Below, in pieces: positions 17,125-27,301 of a stretch of 64,000 nt of DNA; position 1 is the stretch's first letter, and every line of letters starts with the position of its first letter. The notes beneath the pieces were generated by a model. That model was not told where the DNA came from and ran no database searches. It saw nothing but the letters and a program-made list of their open reading frames with translations. Source of the stretch: UBA1672 sp050633645 (GTDB taxonomy: Bacteria > Pseudomonadota > Alphaproteobacteria > Micavibrionales > Micavibrionaceae); the NCBI GenBank assembly GCA_050633645.1, contig JBOEGX010000003.1, positions 41,281 to 105,280 of the forward strand. The letters run 5' to 3'. The translations under genes were made by a program, and so were the position numbers.

Positions 17125-18906
17125 ATGAGTATATTTTCGCGCTACGCCATTCTGTTTATTTCTTGCGGGATTTTATCATCCTGCGTTGCTGATCGTTTGG
17201 CATTTTGGAAGGATGATTCCCTCCATAAAAAATACGTTGTATCAGGCTTGGATGGCGAACCAGAAGTCAAAAATTACATTACCTCCATCATGGATGATCG
17301 CTTCGCTAATTTCAAAGTTGGGGATGAAGATGAGGCCGCAATAACCGCCGCCTTCGACTATCACGAAGAAGTCGTCCGCCGCGACCTCATAAAGGCCATG
17401 CGTGCCAAGGGGTTTTATGACGCACAAATTTTTTATAAGCAAGGCGATGGCGGTAATGGTCTTTATCAAATTGATGCTGGCACTCAAGCCACGATTGAAA
17501 CAATAGCAATCACTCCAAGTTCTTATCGTGATGAACTGGCAAAAACAGGTTTGAAAGAGGGCGCCCCCCTTATCGCGAGTGAGGTATTATATGCCCAAAA
17601 AGCATTACATAGAAAACTGCAAAACCAAAGCTGCGCCTTTGATATAAGCATTTCCCATCGTGCATTTCTGGACAAAGATAAAAATACCGCTGAAATTCAT
17701 TTCAATGTGCGCGAGGGCAAGCCCGCAATTTATGGTGCAATAACTTTTGAGGGCGAAGAATCTGTCCGTGAAAGCCATTTGAACAAGCACCTGACGATAA
17801 AAGAGGGTGATTGCTTCCGCCATGATAAAATCGAAGCCACCCGCGATAAAATTTTGGCAACGGGGCTCTTCTCCCGCGTAGATGTCGTTTTGCCAGAAAA
17901 TGGCAATAGAGGCGGTGCAATCCCTGTAAAATTCGTCTTAAAAGAACGCGCAAAACGCACAATAAAGGGTGGCCTAAGCTATTACACTGATGAAGGTGTG
18001 GGCGCAACTGCAGGGTGGGAGCACCGCAATTTCCTCGGCGCAGGCGAAAAGGTGAACATCGACCTGACCTTATCAATGCTTGAACAATCTCTAAAAGGCA
18101 AATTCAACAAGCCATTCTTCATCCGCAATGATCAATCTTTGATCTTAAAGGCGGGGTTAAACCGCGAAGACACAGATGCATTCGAAGAAATAGCCATTGA
18201 AACAGGCTTCGGTATTTCACGCCAACTGAATAAAAGGTTCACCGCCAATATTGGAACAGATTATAAAGTCACCCAAATCAAAGAAGACAACGAGGAAACA
18301 AGAATATTCGGCCTTCTATCCCCAAACACATCCCTAAAATATGACAGCCGCGATGACAAGCTCGACCCACATAAGGGCTGGCTTCTCACGGGAAGCACCG
18401 AAGCTTTTATTGATACATTGGGCGAAAGCTCTCCATTCACGAAAGCCGAATTTGGCGCGCAAACGTACTTTGAGGCACATAAACGCCTCGTCTTGGCCGC
18501 ACGCGCAAAATTGGGAACAATCGCAGGAACGCAAACCGATGACGTCCCCGCAACCGAACGTTTCTTTGCGGGTGGCGGCGGCTCGGTACGGGGGTTCGGC
18601 CACCAAGAAATCGGCCCAAAGGAAACTGATGGCGATCCCGCTGGCGGGCGCTCGCTCTTTGAAGGCTCATTCGAAACACGCCTGAAATTCACCGATGTGC
18701 TGGGCATGGTGGCCTTTGTTGATGCGGGGCATGTCGGCGATAAAGTATTCCCCACATTCGATCAACTTTCCGTAGGCGCTGGGCTAGGCGCACGATATTA
18801 TACCGATTTCGGGCCTCTGCGTCTTGATGTTGCCGTTCCAGTTTCGGGGAAAGATGATGCAGACGCAGCATTTCAGGTTTATATAAGTATAGGCCAAGCA
18901 TTTTAG
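17125..18906 (+). CDS. tamA: TamA, outer-membrane Omp85-family assembly protein
   Basis: A 593-residue Omp85 protein. An N-terminal export signal ends in a lipobox-like LSSC at about residues 17-20, then POTRA-type repeats (to ~residue 270) and a 16-strand barrel domain. GGGGSVRGFGHQEIGP is the conserved barrel-inserted lid (VRGF/Y) motif, and the C-terminus ends in an aromatic-rich strand (VYISIGQAF). Length and architecture match TamA more than BamA (fewer POTRAs). tamB follows 8 bases later, completing the TAM system that moves lipids or autotransporter-like proteins to the outer membrane. Confidence 0.88.
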   Translation: MSIFSRYAILFISCGILSSCVADRLAFWKDDSLHKKYVVSGLDGEPEVKNYITSIMDDRFANFKVGDEDEAAITAAFDYHEEVVRRDLIKAMRAKGFYDAQIFYKQGDGGNGLYQIDAGTQATIETIAITPSSYRDELAKTGLKEGAPLIASEVLYAQKALHRKLQNQSCAFDISISHRAFLDKDKNTAEIHFNVREGKPAIYGAITFEGEESVRESHLNKHLTIKEGDCFRHDKIEATRDKILATGLFSRVDVVLPENGNRGGAIPVKFVLKERAKRTIKGGLSYYTDEGVGATAGWEHRNFLGAGEKVNIDLTLSMLEQSLKGKFNKPFFIRNDQSLILKAGLNREDTDAFEEIAIETGFGISRQLNKRFTANIGTDYKVTQIKEDNEETRIFGLLSPNTSLKYDSRDDKLDPHKGWLLTGSTEAFIDTLGESSPFTKAEFGAQTYFEAHKRLVLAARAKLGTIAGTQTDDVPATERFFAGGGGSVRGFGHQEIGPKETDGDPAGGRSLFEGSFETRLKFTDVLGMVAFVDAGHVGDKVFPTFDQLSVGAGLGARYYTDFGPLRLDVAVPVSGKDDADAAFQVYISIGQAF

Positions 18907-18913
18907 GAATAAT

Positions 18914-21229
18914 ATGAGTGCTGTAAAAACAGTATTAAGCAAAACGATTTTCGGTTCGAAAAAATCTTTCGAATGGGTAGGGCATTTTATTATCTGGAGC
19001 TTCGCGGCATTATTAGTTGTGTTGGTCTTAATTCAAGCCGCGTTTTGGGGCGGTGTGATCTGGCTCAATTCGTCTTACGGGCAAAAAACCGTGCAATCGA
19101 CATTGGGACAAAGCCTTGAGGGAACGCCAATGCGCGTGATCCTTGGCGGGTTTAACTATATCGTGCCTAATCGTATCGGAATTGGAAAAGTAACTATATA
19201 TCAAGGTGTTAATAAATATGTTGAAATAAACGGGCTTCATTTAAACGCTGACTTTTTGCCCTTGTCGCGGCGCGAATTAACCGTGTCCCTGCATGCGGAT
19301 GATGTGATCATATATGAGGCAAAAGCAACGCCCAAAACCGCCGAGAACACGTCCTTACCATTCCCGATTATTATCCCTCCCTCCCAAAAGCCAGAATTGC
19401 CTTTTGATCGAATATTTATCGATAGTCTCCATGTTAAAAGTCTGGTGTTAAAGGGGGCGACAGATACCACTTTTTCTCCCGAAATAAATGGACGCATAGA
19501 TTTATTTGATGGCAGCTTGATAGCGCTTGATCTGCGTTATAATGATGATGGCTCTCAAACGCCGCCCGCCTTTCCGAAGAAGGTAAAGATAAAAGGCCAA
19601 TATGACCTGGCCAAAACCACGGCGCAAATCCGCAGCCTTTCTGTGGAATCTACGCTTTATGCATTTTCGGGTAAGGCCAGCGCAGCCTTCCAAAATGAAG
19701 GTGATCTCTCTTTTGAAATTCTGGCCGAAGCCGAGGACGTCAAAGATTTGGACATCATTGCGGTGGAGTTTACCGCCAAAAACACGGCTGATTTTATTGC
19801 CAATTTGAACATCAATAGCACTTATCAAGGTAATAAAATTGCCGTTAAAACCGCCGCAAAATCTGATAGTGATAATGTTATCCTTAATCCCATCTCTGTT
19901 GAACTTCCCGCCATTTCAATGGGTGGTAATATTGCGCTGAATACGAAAAACTCCATCGCAACGGGTAAGGTGTCGGGCACGCTATCCTCTCTTGATCCAT
20001 ACCGCTCGCTTATCGGCAACGATCATGCCTTGTCACCCGTTCAATTCACGTTAAGTATGTCAGGGCAAGAAGGGGCGCAAAATGTCGCGTTTAATGCTTC
20101 AACACCCGAATATAAAAACATCCCATCTGGCCTTGTGTTCTACGACTTAAAAGTTGCAGGAAGCGTTTTAAATCAAATGCTTAATATTAAATCCATTACG
20201 GCGCGTGATCGTGAAAAAGGCACATTCAAGGCATCGGGAAGCCTCATGATTGATACAATGGCCGTGGAAGCATCAGTATCCGCACGCGCCCTTCACGCCG
20301 TACAGGGCGATATTGCCTCCGCCACATTAAGCATGGATATGAATGTAAAGGGGCAGGGGCAAGAATACGCGATTAATGGCGCAATCAAACCCGATGAAAT
20401 CACTATAAAACTGCCCGAACGCTTTGCTGCATCCATACCCGAACTTAATATCGTGAATAAGGATAAGGGCAAACAAACCGAGCGCATCACAGCAGATATC
20501 CTAAGCGGTATTTCCCTTGATGTGCTTATCGACGCGCCATCAAAAATATTCGTGCGCGGATGGGGGCTGGACAGTGAGTTCGGCGGCAGTGTTAAGGTTA
20601 AGGGCTTTGCCGATGACCCTAAATTCGATGGAACATTTTCCGTTATTCGTGGCCGCTATAGCGAGTTTGGACGAAATTTCAAGCTTGCTCGTGGAAAGCT
20701 CATCTTCGCGGGTTCTGTTCCCCCCTCGCCAAAGCTTGATATTATGACCGAAACCAAAACGGGTGATATATTGGCACGAATAGAAATCACAGGATCGCCA
20801 GAAGCCCCGAAAATTGGTTTTTCATCCGACCCCACATTGCCTGAAGACGAGGTACTATCTCACATTTTATTCGGTAAAAATATGGAGAGCATTTCCCCAT
20901 TTCAGGCGGTGAAACTCACCCAAACCCTGCAACGGTTTTCTGGTAATGGTGGCGGTGGTGGGTTTTCAAGCTTTGATCCGTTGGATACTGTGCGCTCCGC
21001 CACGGGACTAGATGATTTACGCGTTGAGGCCGATGAAGAGGGCGGTGCAACGGTCGGTGCAGGAAAATACCTTTCCGATAATGTGTATTTGGAATTCGAA
21101 GCGGGATCAGAAGAGGGCAGCGGCAACGCCAATATCGAAATCGAACTCACCCCAAACATCACTATCGAAAGTGAAATCGGCCAAGACGCACAAGGCGGCG
21201 CAGGCATATTTTGGAAGCATGATTATTAA
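18914..21229 (+). CDS. tamB: TamB, inner-membrane-anchored translocation module (DUF490)
   Basis: A 771-residue protein with one N-terminal membrane helix (residues ~20-45) and a long beta-rich periplasmic region ending in the DUF490/TamB domain: FDGTFSVIRGRYSEFGRNF, LPEDEVLSHILFG and the C-terminal GGAGIFWKHDY. TamB spans the periplasm as a hydrophobic beta-taco groove and docks on TamA. It is shorter than many TamB proteins (often above 1200 residues), mostly in the repeated middle, as in several alphaproteobacteria. Confidence 0.9.
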   Translation: MSAVKTVLSKTIFGSKKSFEWVGHFIIWSFAALLVVLVLIQAAFWGGVIWLNSSYGQKTVQSTLGQSLEGTPMRVILGGFNYIVPNRIGIGKVTIYQGVNKYVEINGLHLNADFLPLSRRELTVSLHADDVIIYEAKATPKTAENTSLPFPIIIPPSQKPELPFDRIFIDSLHVKSLVLKGATDTTFSPEINGRIDLFDGSLIALDLRYNDDGSQTPPAFPKKVKIKGQYDLAKTTAQIRSLSVESTLYAFSGKASAAFQNEGDLSFEILAEAEDVKDLDIIAVEFTAKNTADFIANLNINSTYQGNKIAVKTAAKSDSDNVILNPISVELPAISMGGNIALNTKNSIATGKVSGTLSSLDPYRSLIGNDHALSPVQFTLSMSGQEGAQNVAFNASTPEYKNIPSGLVFYDLKVAGSVLNQMLNIKSITARDREKGTFKASGSLMIDTMAVEASVSARALHAVQGDIASATLSMDMNVKGQGQEYAINGAIKPDEITIKLPERFAASIPELNIVNKDKGKQTERITADILSGISLDVLIDAPSKIFVRGWGLDSEFGGSVKVKGFADDPKFDGTFSVIRGRYSEFGRNFKLARGKLIFAGSVPPSPKLDIMTETKTGDILARIEITGSPEAPKIGFSSDPTLPEDEVLSHILFGKNMESISPFQAVKLTQTLQRFSGNGGGGGFSSFDPLDTVRSATGLDDLRVEADEEGGATVGAGKYLSDNVYLEFEAGSEEGSGNANIEIELTPNITIESEIGQDAQGGAGIFWKHDY

Positions 21230-21244
21230 TAAATGTTCTTGTTA

Positions 21245-21260
21245 TGTTTCACGTGAAACA
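21245..21260. promoter_or_regulatory. parS: parS centromere site (ParB binding)
   Basis: A perfect 16-bp palindrome TGTTTCACGTGAAACA, matching the bacterial parS consensus TGTTNCACGTGAAACA. It lies in the convergent gap between tamB and the RND pump genes, 16 bases after the tamB stop codon. ParB-CTP clamps load here for origin segregation. parA/parB are not in the window. Confidence 0.9.
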
Positions 21261-21287
21261 TTGCCTTGAAAAACTATGAAACGAATG

Positions 21288-24200
21288 TCATCGTCCCAGA
21301 ATTTTATTAAAAACCCGTTTAATATCCTCATTAATCATATAAAGGGATGGAATAAGAATGAGCGTGAGGAACGTCGCAAACACAATCCCATACCCCAATG
21401 AAATAGCCATTGGAATAAGGAAACGCGCCTGGCGTGACGTTTCAAACATCATGGGTGCAAGTCCAACAAAGGTGGTTAAAGTAGTCAGGATAATAGGTCG
21501 GAAACGCTGCTGCGCCGATGTGACAACGGATTCAAATGCTTCCAAGCCTTCCTTGCGTTTGGTATTAATCAGATCAATCAAAATCAAGGAGTCGTTGATT
21601 ACGACACCAGCTAAGGCAATAATTCCAAACATGGAAACAATACTCATCGGAAAGCCCATAATGAAATGCCCGATAATCGCCCCGACAATGGAAAATGGAA
21701 TGGCAATCATAATCATGAGAGGCTGTGAATAGCTGGAAAATAAAACAGCCAAAATACCGTACATCACAAATAAAATCGCAAACATCCCGATAAACAAACT
21801 TTGTAAGCTTTCGCGCATATCAGCTTGCTGACCCTCAAAGGAATAAGACAGGCCAGGATACTGGCGTTGTAATTCAGGCAGGGATTCATTGGTTATTGAC
21901 GCGATAATCTTATTAGCCTCTGAAGGCGGGTTCACGTCTGTTTCAACGGTTACCACGCGTCGCCCTTCGCGCCTATGAATGGTGGTATAGGCACGCCCTT
22001 GTTTGGCCTGTACCACATCATAGAGCCGAACAAAACTGCCATTGGGTGCCTTAATCATCATATTGCGAAAGAAATAAGCGGAGTCACGCTCTTCCTCGGG
22101 AAGAAGAACAAGGGTGCGAACCTCATTGCGTCCGCGTTGTTGCTTGAACGCTTCGCTGCCATAAAATGCGCTTCTCACTTGGCGTCCAACCTCGGCAGGA
22201 GTAAGGCCAAGCGTATACCCTAAATCAGTCATGGTGAAGTCAAATTGGCGTTTGCCTTGCGCTGTCCCGTCATTAATGTCTTGGGTATTTGGAAACTCAG
22301 ACAAGCTCTGCGCCAATGATACAGCCGCCTTTTCAAGGATGTCTGTATCTTCATGGCTAAGCTCAACGGTAAGTGCTGCCCCCGCCCCAGGCCCTCCGCG
22401 ATCAGACATGAATTGCAGGTTTTCTAAACCATCAATCTCACCTGTCTGCTCTCGCCATAAATTTGTCACGTCTTTTGTGCTTTTTGGGCGAGTATCAGGA
22501 TCAGTTAAATAGGTGCGAATATTGATTTTATTTTCGTTTATTTCGGAATAAATCCCACTGGATAGTTTATCACCGCCATGCGCCGCAATAACGTCCTTTG
22601 CTGCATCAATAAGCCTTTTCTCTACTGCGATAATATCTTCATCAGGTGACCCAACTTTGAGGGTAGCAGTAGCAAAGGAAAAATCAGCCTCAACTTTTGG
22701 GAACATCTGAATGCCCAAACGTCCACTGGCAACATAACTTCCCATTCCGATTAGAATAAATAGGAAAACAGATAGCGAAACATATCGTATCGAAACTGAT
22801 TTTTTAATAAACGGCGCGTAAGCGTTTGATATAAAATTATTAAACCCTTTGTTAAATCCTTTTTGGAAATTAACAACAGCGAGAAGGCCACGATTTTTGA
22901 TGTGCTTGCTCTGTTTAAATGTCAGGTGAGCAGGCAGGATAAAGAGGCTCTCAATCAAAGAAAGAGAAAAGGTGCAAATCACGATTAAGGGTACAATCGC
23001 AAATATTTTCCCCATAAATCCTGGCATAAACAACATGGGCGTAAAGGCAACAATATTGGTAAGAACACTGACGAAGACGGGAATGGCCATTTCGCGTGCA
23101 CCCGTCACCGAGGCCGCCAATGGCTTCATCCCTTTTTCTCGCTTATGATAGATATTCTCACCCACAACTACCGCATCATCCACAACAATCCCAAGCGCGA
23201 TGATAAAGGCAAACATCGAAACCATATTGATGGAGAAATCGGTCAGGGAGAGAAGCAGGAATGCCCCCATATAGGAAATAGGAATCCCCATGCTCACCCA
23301 AAATGCAAGGCGGATATCAAGGAAGATGGCAAGAAATACAACCACCAAAAACAGGCCAAATAAACCATTTCTGATCAAAAGCTCTGCGCGTTGTTGGAAA
23401 ATGATCGACCGATCATCTGTGATGACAACAGTAAGGTCTCCTGGCAACGAGGTTTTAAATTCATCGGCCACGGCGCGAGCCGCCGCGGAAATGGAGGTCG
23501 GGGTTTGATTTGCAGTTGAGCTGATAACAAGTTCAATCGCGGGTTTGCCATTGAAATGTGCGAAGTTATTGGTATCTTTAAATGCATCTTTAATGTTCGC
23601 AATATCACCAAGATAAACTGTGCCGCCGCCCTGATTTTTAATAATGGGTATATCTTTGAATTCATTCGCAAAATTGCGGCGCTCTGTCATGCGAACAAGG
23701 ATTTCACCGCTTGATGTTTTAATCGATCCGCCGCCAAGTTCAATCGAGGTGCGTTTTATAATATCCGAAATTTCAGGGATGCTTAGGTTATAGCGGCGTA
23801 GAGTTTCTTGGGGGACTTCGATATGGATTTCATAATCTCGTACCGCCTCGAAATCAACGAGTGAGATATCTGTGTGATTTTCAAGCCGCTGACGTAAGTT
23901 CTCTGCCGTAGAGCGCAAAACATTTTCACTGACACTGCCGTGTAGAACAAGGTGAATAACGGTTTCTGCGCTTTTGGCTAAACTTACGGTTAGATTCTCC
24001 GCATCAATGGGGAATGTGGAAATTTGATCGACGGCGGTTTTGACATCTTGCAAAATCCGCATCGTTTCATCTTCATCATCAATCTCTGCCATAACATGAC
24101 CGTATCCCTCAAATGCGGTTGAGGTCATTTCGCCAATACCATCAACATCTTTAATCGCATTTTCAATGGGCAGAAGAATACCTTGCTCCACCTCCTCGGG

Positions 24201-24407
24201 GCTTGCCCCTGGGTAGGTCATGGTGGTCGTAACAATATCAAGGCTAAATTCGGGGAAAACTTCTTTCTTGCTTTGCATCATAAGCAATAACCCGCCTGCA
24301 ATCAAAATGATCATAAGCAAGTTCGCAGCCACTGGATGCGCCGCCATCCATCGAATGGGGCCGGCCTCTATGTTTTGAAGTTCTTCTTCGTCGAAATGTC
24401 CGCCCAT
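21288..24407 (-). CDS. RND efflux transporter, inner-membrane permease
   Basis: A 1039-residue AcrB-class RND pump: a helix near residues 25-45, a large periplasmic loop, a central membrane block with the proton-relay motif ALGIVVDDAVVVGENIY, a second loop, and a C-terminal block containing IALAGVVINDSLILIDLIN and FVGLAPMMFETSRQARFL. It exports drugs or metabolites via proton motive force with the adaptor and outer-membrane factor encoded just upstream. Its ATG overlaps the adaptor stop (TAATG). Substrate is unknown; the family branch with NDSLILI is distinct from classic AcrB. Confidence 0.92.
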   Translation of the reverse strand: MGGHFDEEELQNIEAGPIRWMAAHPVAANLLMIILIAGGLLLMMQSKKEVFPEFSLDIVTTTMTYPGASPEEVEQGILLPIENAIKDVDGIGEMTSTAFEGYGHVMAEIDDEDETMRILQDVKTAVDQISTFPIDAENLTVSLAKSAETVIHLVLHGSVSENVLRSTAENLRQRLENHTDISLVDFEAVRDYEIHIEVPQETLRRYNLSIPEISDIIKRTSIELGGGSIKTSSGEILVRMTERRNFANEFKDIPIIKNQGGGTVYLGDIANIKDAFKDTNNFAHFNGKPAIELVISSTANQTPTSISAAARAVADEFKTSLPGDLTVVITDDRSIIFQQRAELLIRNGLFGLFLVVVFLAIFLDIRLAFWVSMGIPISYMGAFLLLSLTDFSINMVSMFAFIIALGIVVDDAVVVGENIYHKREKGMKPLAASVTGAREMAIPVFVSVLTNIVAFTPMLFMPGFMGKIFAIVPLIVICTFSLSLIESLFILPAHLTFKQSKHIKNRGLLAVVNFQKGFNKGFNNFISNAYAPFIKKSVSIRYVSLSVFLFILIGMGSYVASGRLGIQMFPKVEADFSFATATLKVGSPDEDIIAVEKRLIDAAKDVIAAHGGDKLSSGIYSEINENKINIRTYLTDPDTRPKSTKDVTNLWREQTGEIDGLENLQFMSDRGGPGAGAALTVELSHEDTDILEKAAVSLAQSLSEFPNTQDINDGTAQGKRQFDFTMTDLGYTLGLTPAEVGRQVRSAFYGSEAFKQQRGRNEVRTLVLLPEEERDSAYFFRNMMIKAPNGSFVRLYDVVQAKQGRAYTTIHRREGRRVVTVETDVNPPSEANKIIASITNESLPELQRQYPGLSYSFEGQQADMRESLQSLFIGMFAILFVMYGILAVLFSSYSQPLMIMIAIPFSIVGAIIGHFIMGFPMSIVSMFGIIALAGVVINDSLILIDLINTKRKEGLEAFESVVTSAQQRFRPIILTTLTTFVGLAPMMFETSRQARFLIPMAISLGYGIVFATFLTLILIPSLYMINEDIKRVFNKILGR

Positions 24408-25627
24408 TATTTTGTTCCGGCCGTTTCGCGTAATTGAATATCCATCCCGTCAACAGGGGTGATAATGTCGGATGTAATGATATGTTCTTGGGCATCAAGG
24501 CCGCTCGCAACGTATACGAAAATTCGATCTTCGTAAGAAATTTGAACGGGCTGAATCTTCAGTTTTCCATCTTTATAAAGCCATAATGTTTGTCCGTCAT
24601 GGATATATTGGCTCGGTATTTTATAAGAGTTTTGAAGTGTCTTCCCATCAATTTTTACGTGAACATAATCATTGAGATTCAGCATAAAAGAGCCGTTTTT
24701 CTGCTCCTCCCCATGTAAAAGCGGATCAGGAACAGAGATTAAAATTTTGGCGAGGCGACTATTCTCATCAATCATCCCTGTCATGTTTTTAAGCGCGGCC
24801 TCACGCGTTGCCTGTCCGTCTGATTGTGTGATAACGGCCTTTACGTCAGTCTCATCATTTTTAGGGAAGCTCAACCACATAAGAGAGCGCACAGGGATAT
24901 CCGCCTCAATCCAATATTCATCCGTCCCAACGAGAGTGGCCAAAGCGTCATTCATGGAAATCACATTACCAGTGTCGGTGTTGCGCTCTGTCACGATGGC
25001 ATTAAACGGTGCCGATAATGTCGTGCGCTCCAAATCAAGCTTGGCAATATCAAGTGCGGCCTGCATAGAGGCTATGTTCGCTCGTGCTTGTTCCATTTGC
25101 GGTTTGCGCAAGGCCAGATCACTATTGGATAGTTTTTTCCCCGTTGTGCGTTCAATAATTTTAAGCTCATCTCGTGCGATTGATTGCTGTCCTTGCTCTA
25201 ATTTGAGTGAAGCCACGGCCTGACGCAGTCCCGCCTCTTTTACCTTGATGTTCAGCTCATAATCCGATGGGTCTATATTGATGATAGGCTGCCCCGCATT
25301 GAAATACCCACCTGGAATAAATGCATCTGACACGGATTGTATCCGCCCTGAAACTTGCGCTTTTATCACTGCTTTTTTCGCAGGGGTAACCCGCCCCATG
25401 GCCTCAATCGTGATGGGATAGTTTCCCGCAGAAAAGGCTTTGGCTTCCACAAAAACAACGGGCTTATCCGCTGCGCCTTTCTTCTCGCTAACATCGGGGT
25501 TAGAGATAAAGTAATAGGCAAGGCCTCCCGCGCAGGCAAGAATGAGCAGCGTCAAGAAAACGCGCAAAGCAACGGAATCGATTGGCCTGTGGTGGTCTTC
25601 TGTATTTTGTGTTTCAGTATTACTCAT
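24407..25627 (-). CDS. RND efflux periplasmic adaptor (membrane fusion protein)
   Basis: A 406-residue HlyD/AcrA-type adaptor: an N-terminal membrane anchor (VFLTLLILACAGGLAYYFI), a lipoyl half-motif (RVTPAKKAVIKAQVSGRI), an alpha-hairpin (KEAGLRQAVASLKLEQGQQS through ARANIASMQAALDIAKLDLE), then SAPFNAIVTERNTDTGNVI and a beta-barrel domain. It links the RND permease to the outer-membrane channel. Middle gene of a three-gene operon read in the minus direction. Confidence 0.9.
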   Translation of the reverse strand: MSNTETQNTEDHHRPIDSVALRVFLTLLILACAGGLAYYFISNPDVSEKKGAADKPVVFVEAKAFSAGNYPITIEAMGRVTPAKKAVIKAQVSGRIQSVSDAFIPGGYFNAGQPIINIDPSDYELNIKVKEAGLRQAVASLKLEQGQQSIARDELKIIERTTGKKLSNSDLALRKPQMEQARANIASMQAALDIAKLDLERTTLSAPFNAIVTERNTDTGNVISMNDALATLVGTDEYWIEADIPVRSLMWLSFPKNDETDVKAVITQSDGQATREAALKNMTGMIDENSRLAKILISVPDPLLHGEEQKNGSFMLNLNDYVHVKIDGKTLQNSYKIPSQYIHDGQTLWLYKDGKLKIQPVQISYEDRIFVYVASGLDAQEHIITSDIITPVDGMDIQLRETAGTK

Positions 25628-25642
25628 TGTTTTTCCGTAAAT

Positions 25643-27106
25643 TTATTGTTCTACGTTGGCTGTGGTGAAATCCTTCGCGGCCAAGTCCCTTGCCCAAGCT
25701 GTTCCACCCAATGCACGATAAAGAGCCACTCGCTCAATAGATTGTGCAAGTGTTTCGCGCACCATTTGTTGCTCCAAAGATTGTGTGTTTTTCAAACTGT
25801 TTAGAACATTGATATAGCTACTTTGTCCGTTGGTATAGGTCAGTTGCGCTTGTTCCAAGGTGTCGCGAGATGCGCGAAGCTGCTTTTCAATACTAACAAG
25901 TTTTTGATCTTGGTATGTATTGCGAGTAAGCGCGTCCTCAACATCCTTAACTGCGCCCAATACGATCTCGCGATAGGCGTGATAACGCTCATCCGCCAAG
26001 GCGCGCTTTTGTAATTCTTGCGCCTTACGGTTTCCACCATCAAACACAGGGGCGGTCAACCCCGCCACCATATCCAAAAGCCATGTGTTAAAAAGGCCGT
26101 TAATCGCGCTATCCGTTGTTACAATATTGGCAGAGAGATTAAAGGAAGGCAGGCGATTTGCCCATGCCGCCTTGCTCGCCCAATCCGCCGATTGCAAGCG
26201 TAGCCAAGCCGCACTTACATCTGGGCGCTCCGCCAATAGCTCGGACGGTAAACCAATATATGGGATAGGCAGTGGCGCGGGAAGGGGCTGTTCACGGACC
26301 TGTAGAGCGTCACGCGGCACATTACCAAGGAGGTAAGCCATCGCATTTGCAGTTTGTTTTTGGCTAGAGAGTATATCGGGCAGCGCACTTTCAGATTGTG
26401 CAAGTATTTCTTGCTGCTGTAAAATATCAAGAGCGCTCGCCGTACCCATTTCAAATCGCTTTTGTTGAAGGTCAAGAACCGTCTGATTAATATCAACTTG
26501 TTTGCGAGCAAGGTTTTCCTGTTCAATTAAGGAGAGAAGCTGTAGCCAGTTTTCCGTGATAGACGCGCTTAACGTAATATACGCCGCATGTAAATCTTCC
26601 GCACTTGCCATAAATTCCAGATCATCAGACTTCGCCTCCGCACGGTTCTTACCCCATAGGTCAAGCTCATAACTTGCCGCACCGATGAGAGAAAAATCAG
26701 ATGGCTGTGCGTTATTGCCATTTTGTGTGTCGCGCTCTGCACTGATTGTTGCGCTGGGCAATAAGGATGAGCGTGTTTGATATGCCGCCGCCTGTGCGCT
26801 CTTTAACCGAGATCGCGTCTGCGCGAGGTTAGGGTTATTCGCAAAGGCATAATCCATAAGGGTATTAAGCTCATCACTTTCATAAAGAGACCACCATCCT
26901 GATTGCTTGGTGATGGATGCGTTTTCAATATTCCAAGCAGGAGATTTTTCGAGCGCCTCTAGGTTTTTATACGTCGTATCCAGATGCAGCGCGGCCTTAA
27001 TATCGCGCATAGGCGTGGATGAACATCCCGATAATAAAACGGAGGTCATTATAAAAAGGTATAAAAAACACCTGTTTTTCCGTGTACTACGACGACTAGT
27101 CTTCAT
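25643..27106 (-). CDS. RND efflux outer-membrane lipoprotein (NodT/OprM family)
   Basis: A ~487-residue outer-membrane factor with signal peptide and lipobox (VLLSGCSS), the family sequence WWSLYESDELNTLMDYAFANN, long coiled-coil repeats and the duplicated OEP domain (PAPLPIPYIGLPSELLAERPD). It forms the TolC-like exit duct for the adaptor and permease encoded downstream (15 bases to the adaptor). I chose ATG 27106; an in-frame ATG at 27160 would put 18 basic residues before the signal peptide. Confidence 0.88.
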   Translation of the reverse strand: MKTSRRSTRKNRCFLYLFIMTSVLLSGCSSTPMRDIKAALHLDTTYKNLEALEKSPAWNIENASITKQSGWWSLYESDELNTLMDYAFANNPNLAQTRSRLKSAQAAAYQTRSSLLPSATISAERDTQNGNNAQPSDFSLIGAASYELDLWGKNRAEAKSDDLEFMASAEDLHAAYITLSASITENWLQLLSLIEQENLARKQVDINQTVLDLQQKRFEMGTASALDILQQQEILAQSESALPDILSSQKQTANAMAYLLGNVPRDALQVREQPLPAPLPIPYIGLPSELLAERPDVSAAWLRLQSADWASKAAWANRLPSFNLSANIVTTDSAINGLFNTWLLDMVAGLTAPVFDGGNRKAQELQKRALADERYHAYREIVLGAVKDVEDALTRNTYQDQKLVSIEKQLRASRDTLEQAQLTYTNGQSSYINVLNSLKNTQSLEQQMVRETLAQSIERVALYRALGGTAWARDLAAKDFTTANVEQ

Positions 27107-27301
27107 ACGGAACTCTCTAAATCTATTTTTTTCGAATGATATCTTTTTAAAGCGTTTCACCGTGAATGGAAATAGGCAAAACCAAAAATAATGGTAATAA
27201 TTTCTGCACAGCTAATAATATTCAGATCACCTATGTTACTTGAAGTTTAGGCTCTGATATCTATGCTTAAATATATTAAGATTCGAAAAGGTAATTAAAC
27301 A

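Noticed and set aside
18261..18755. 164-codon minus-strand frame within tamA
   Set aside because: Antisense to well-conserved barrel sequence; low-complexity Pro/Ser translation.
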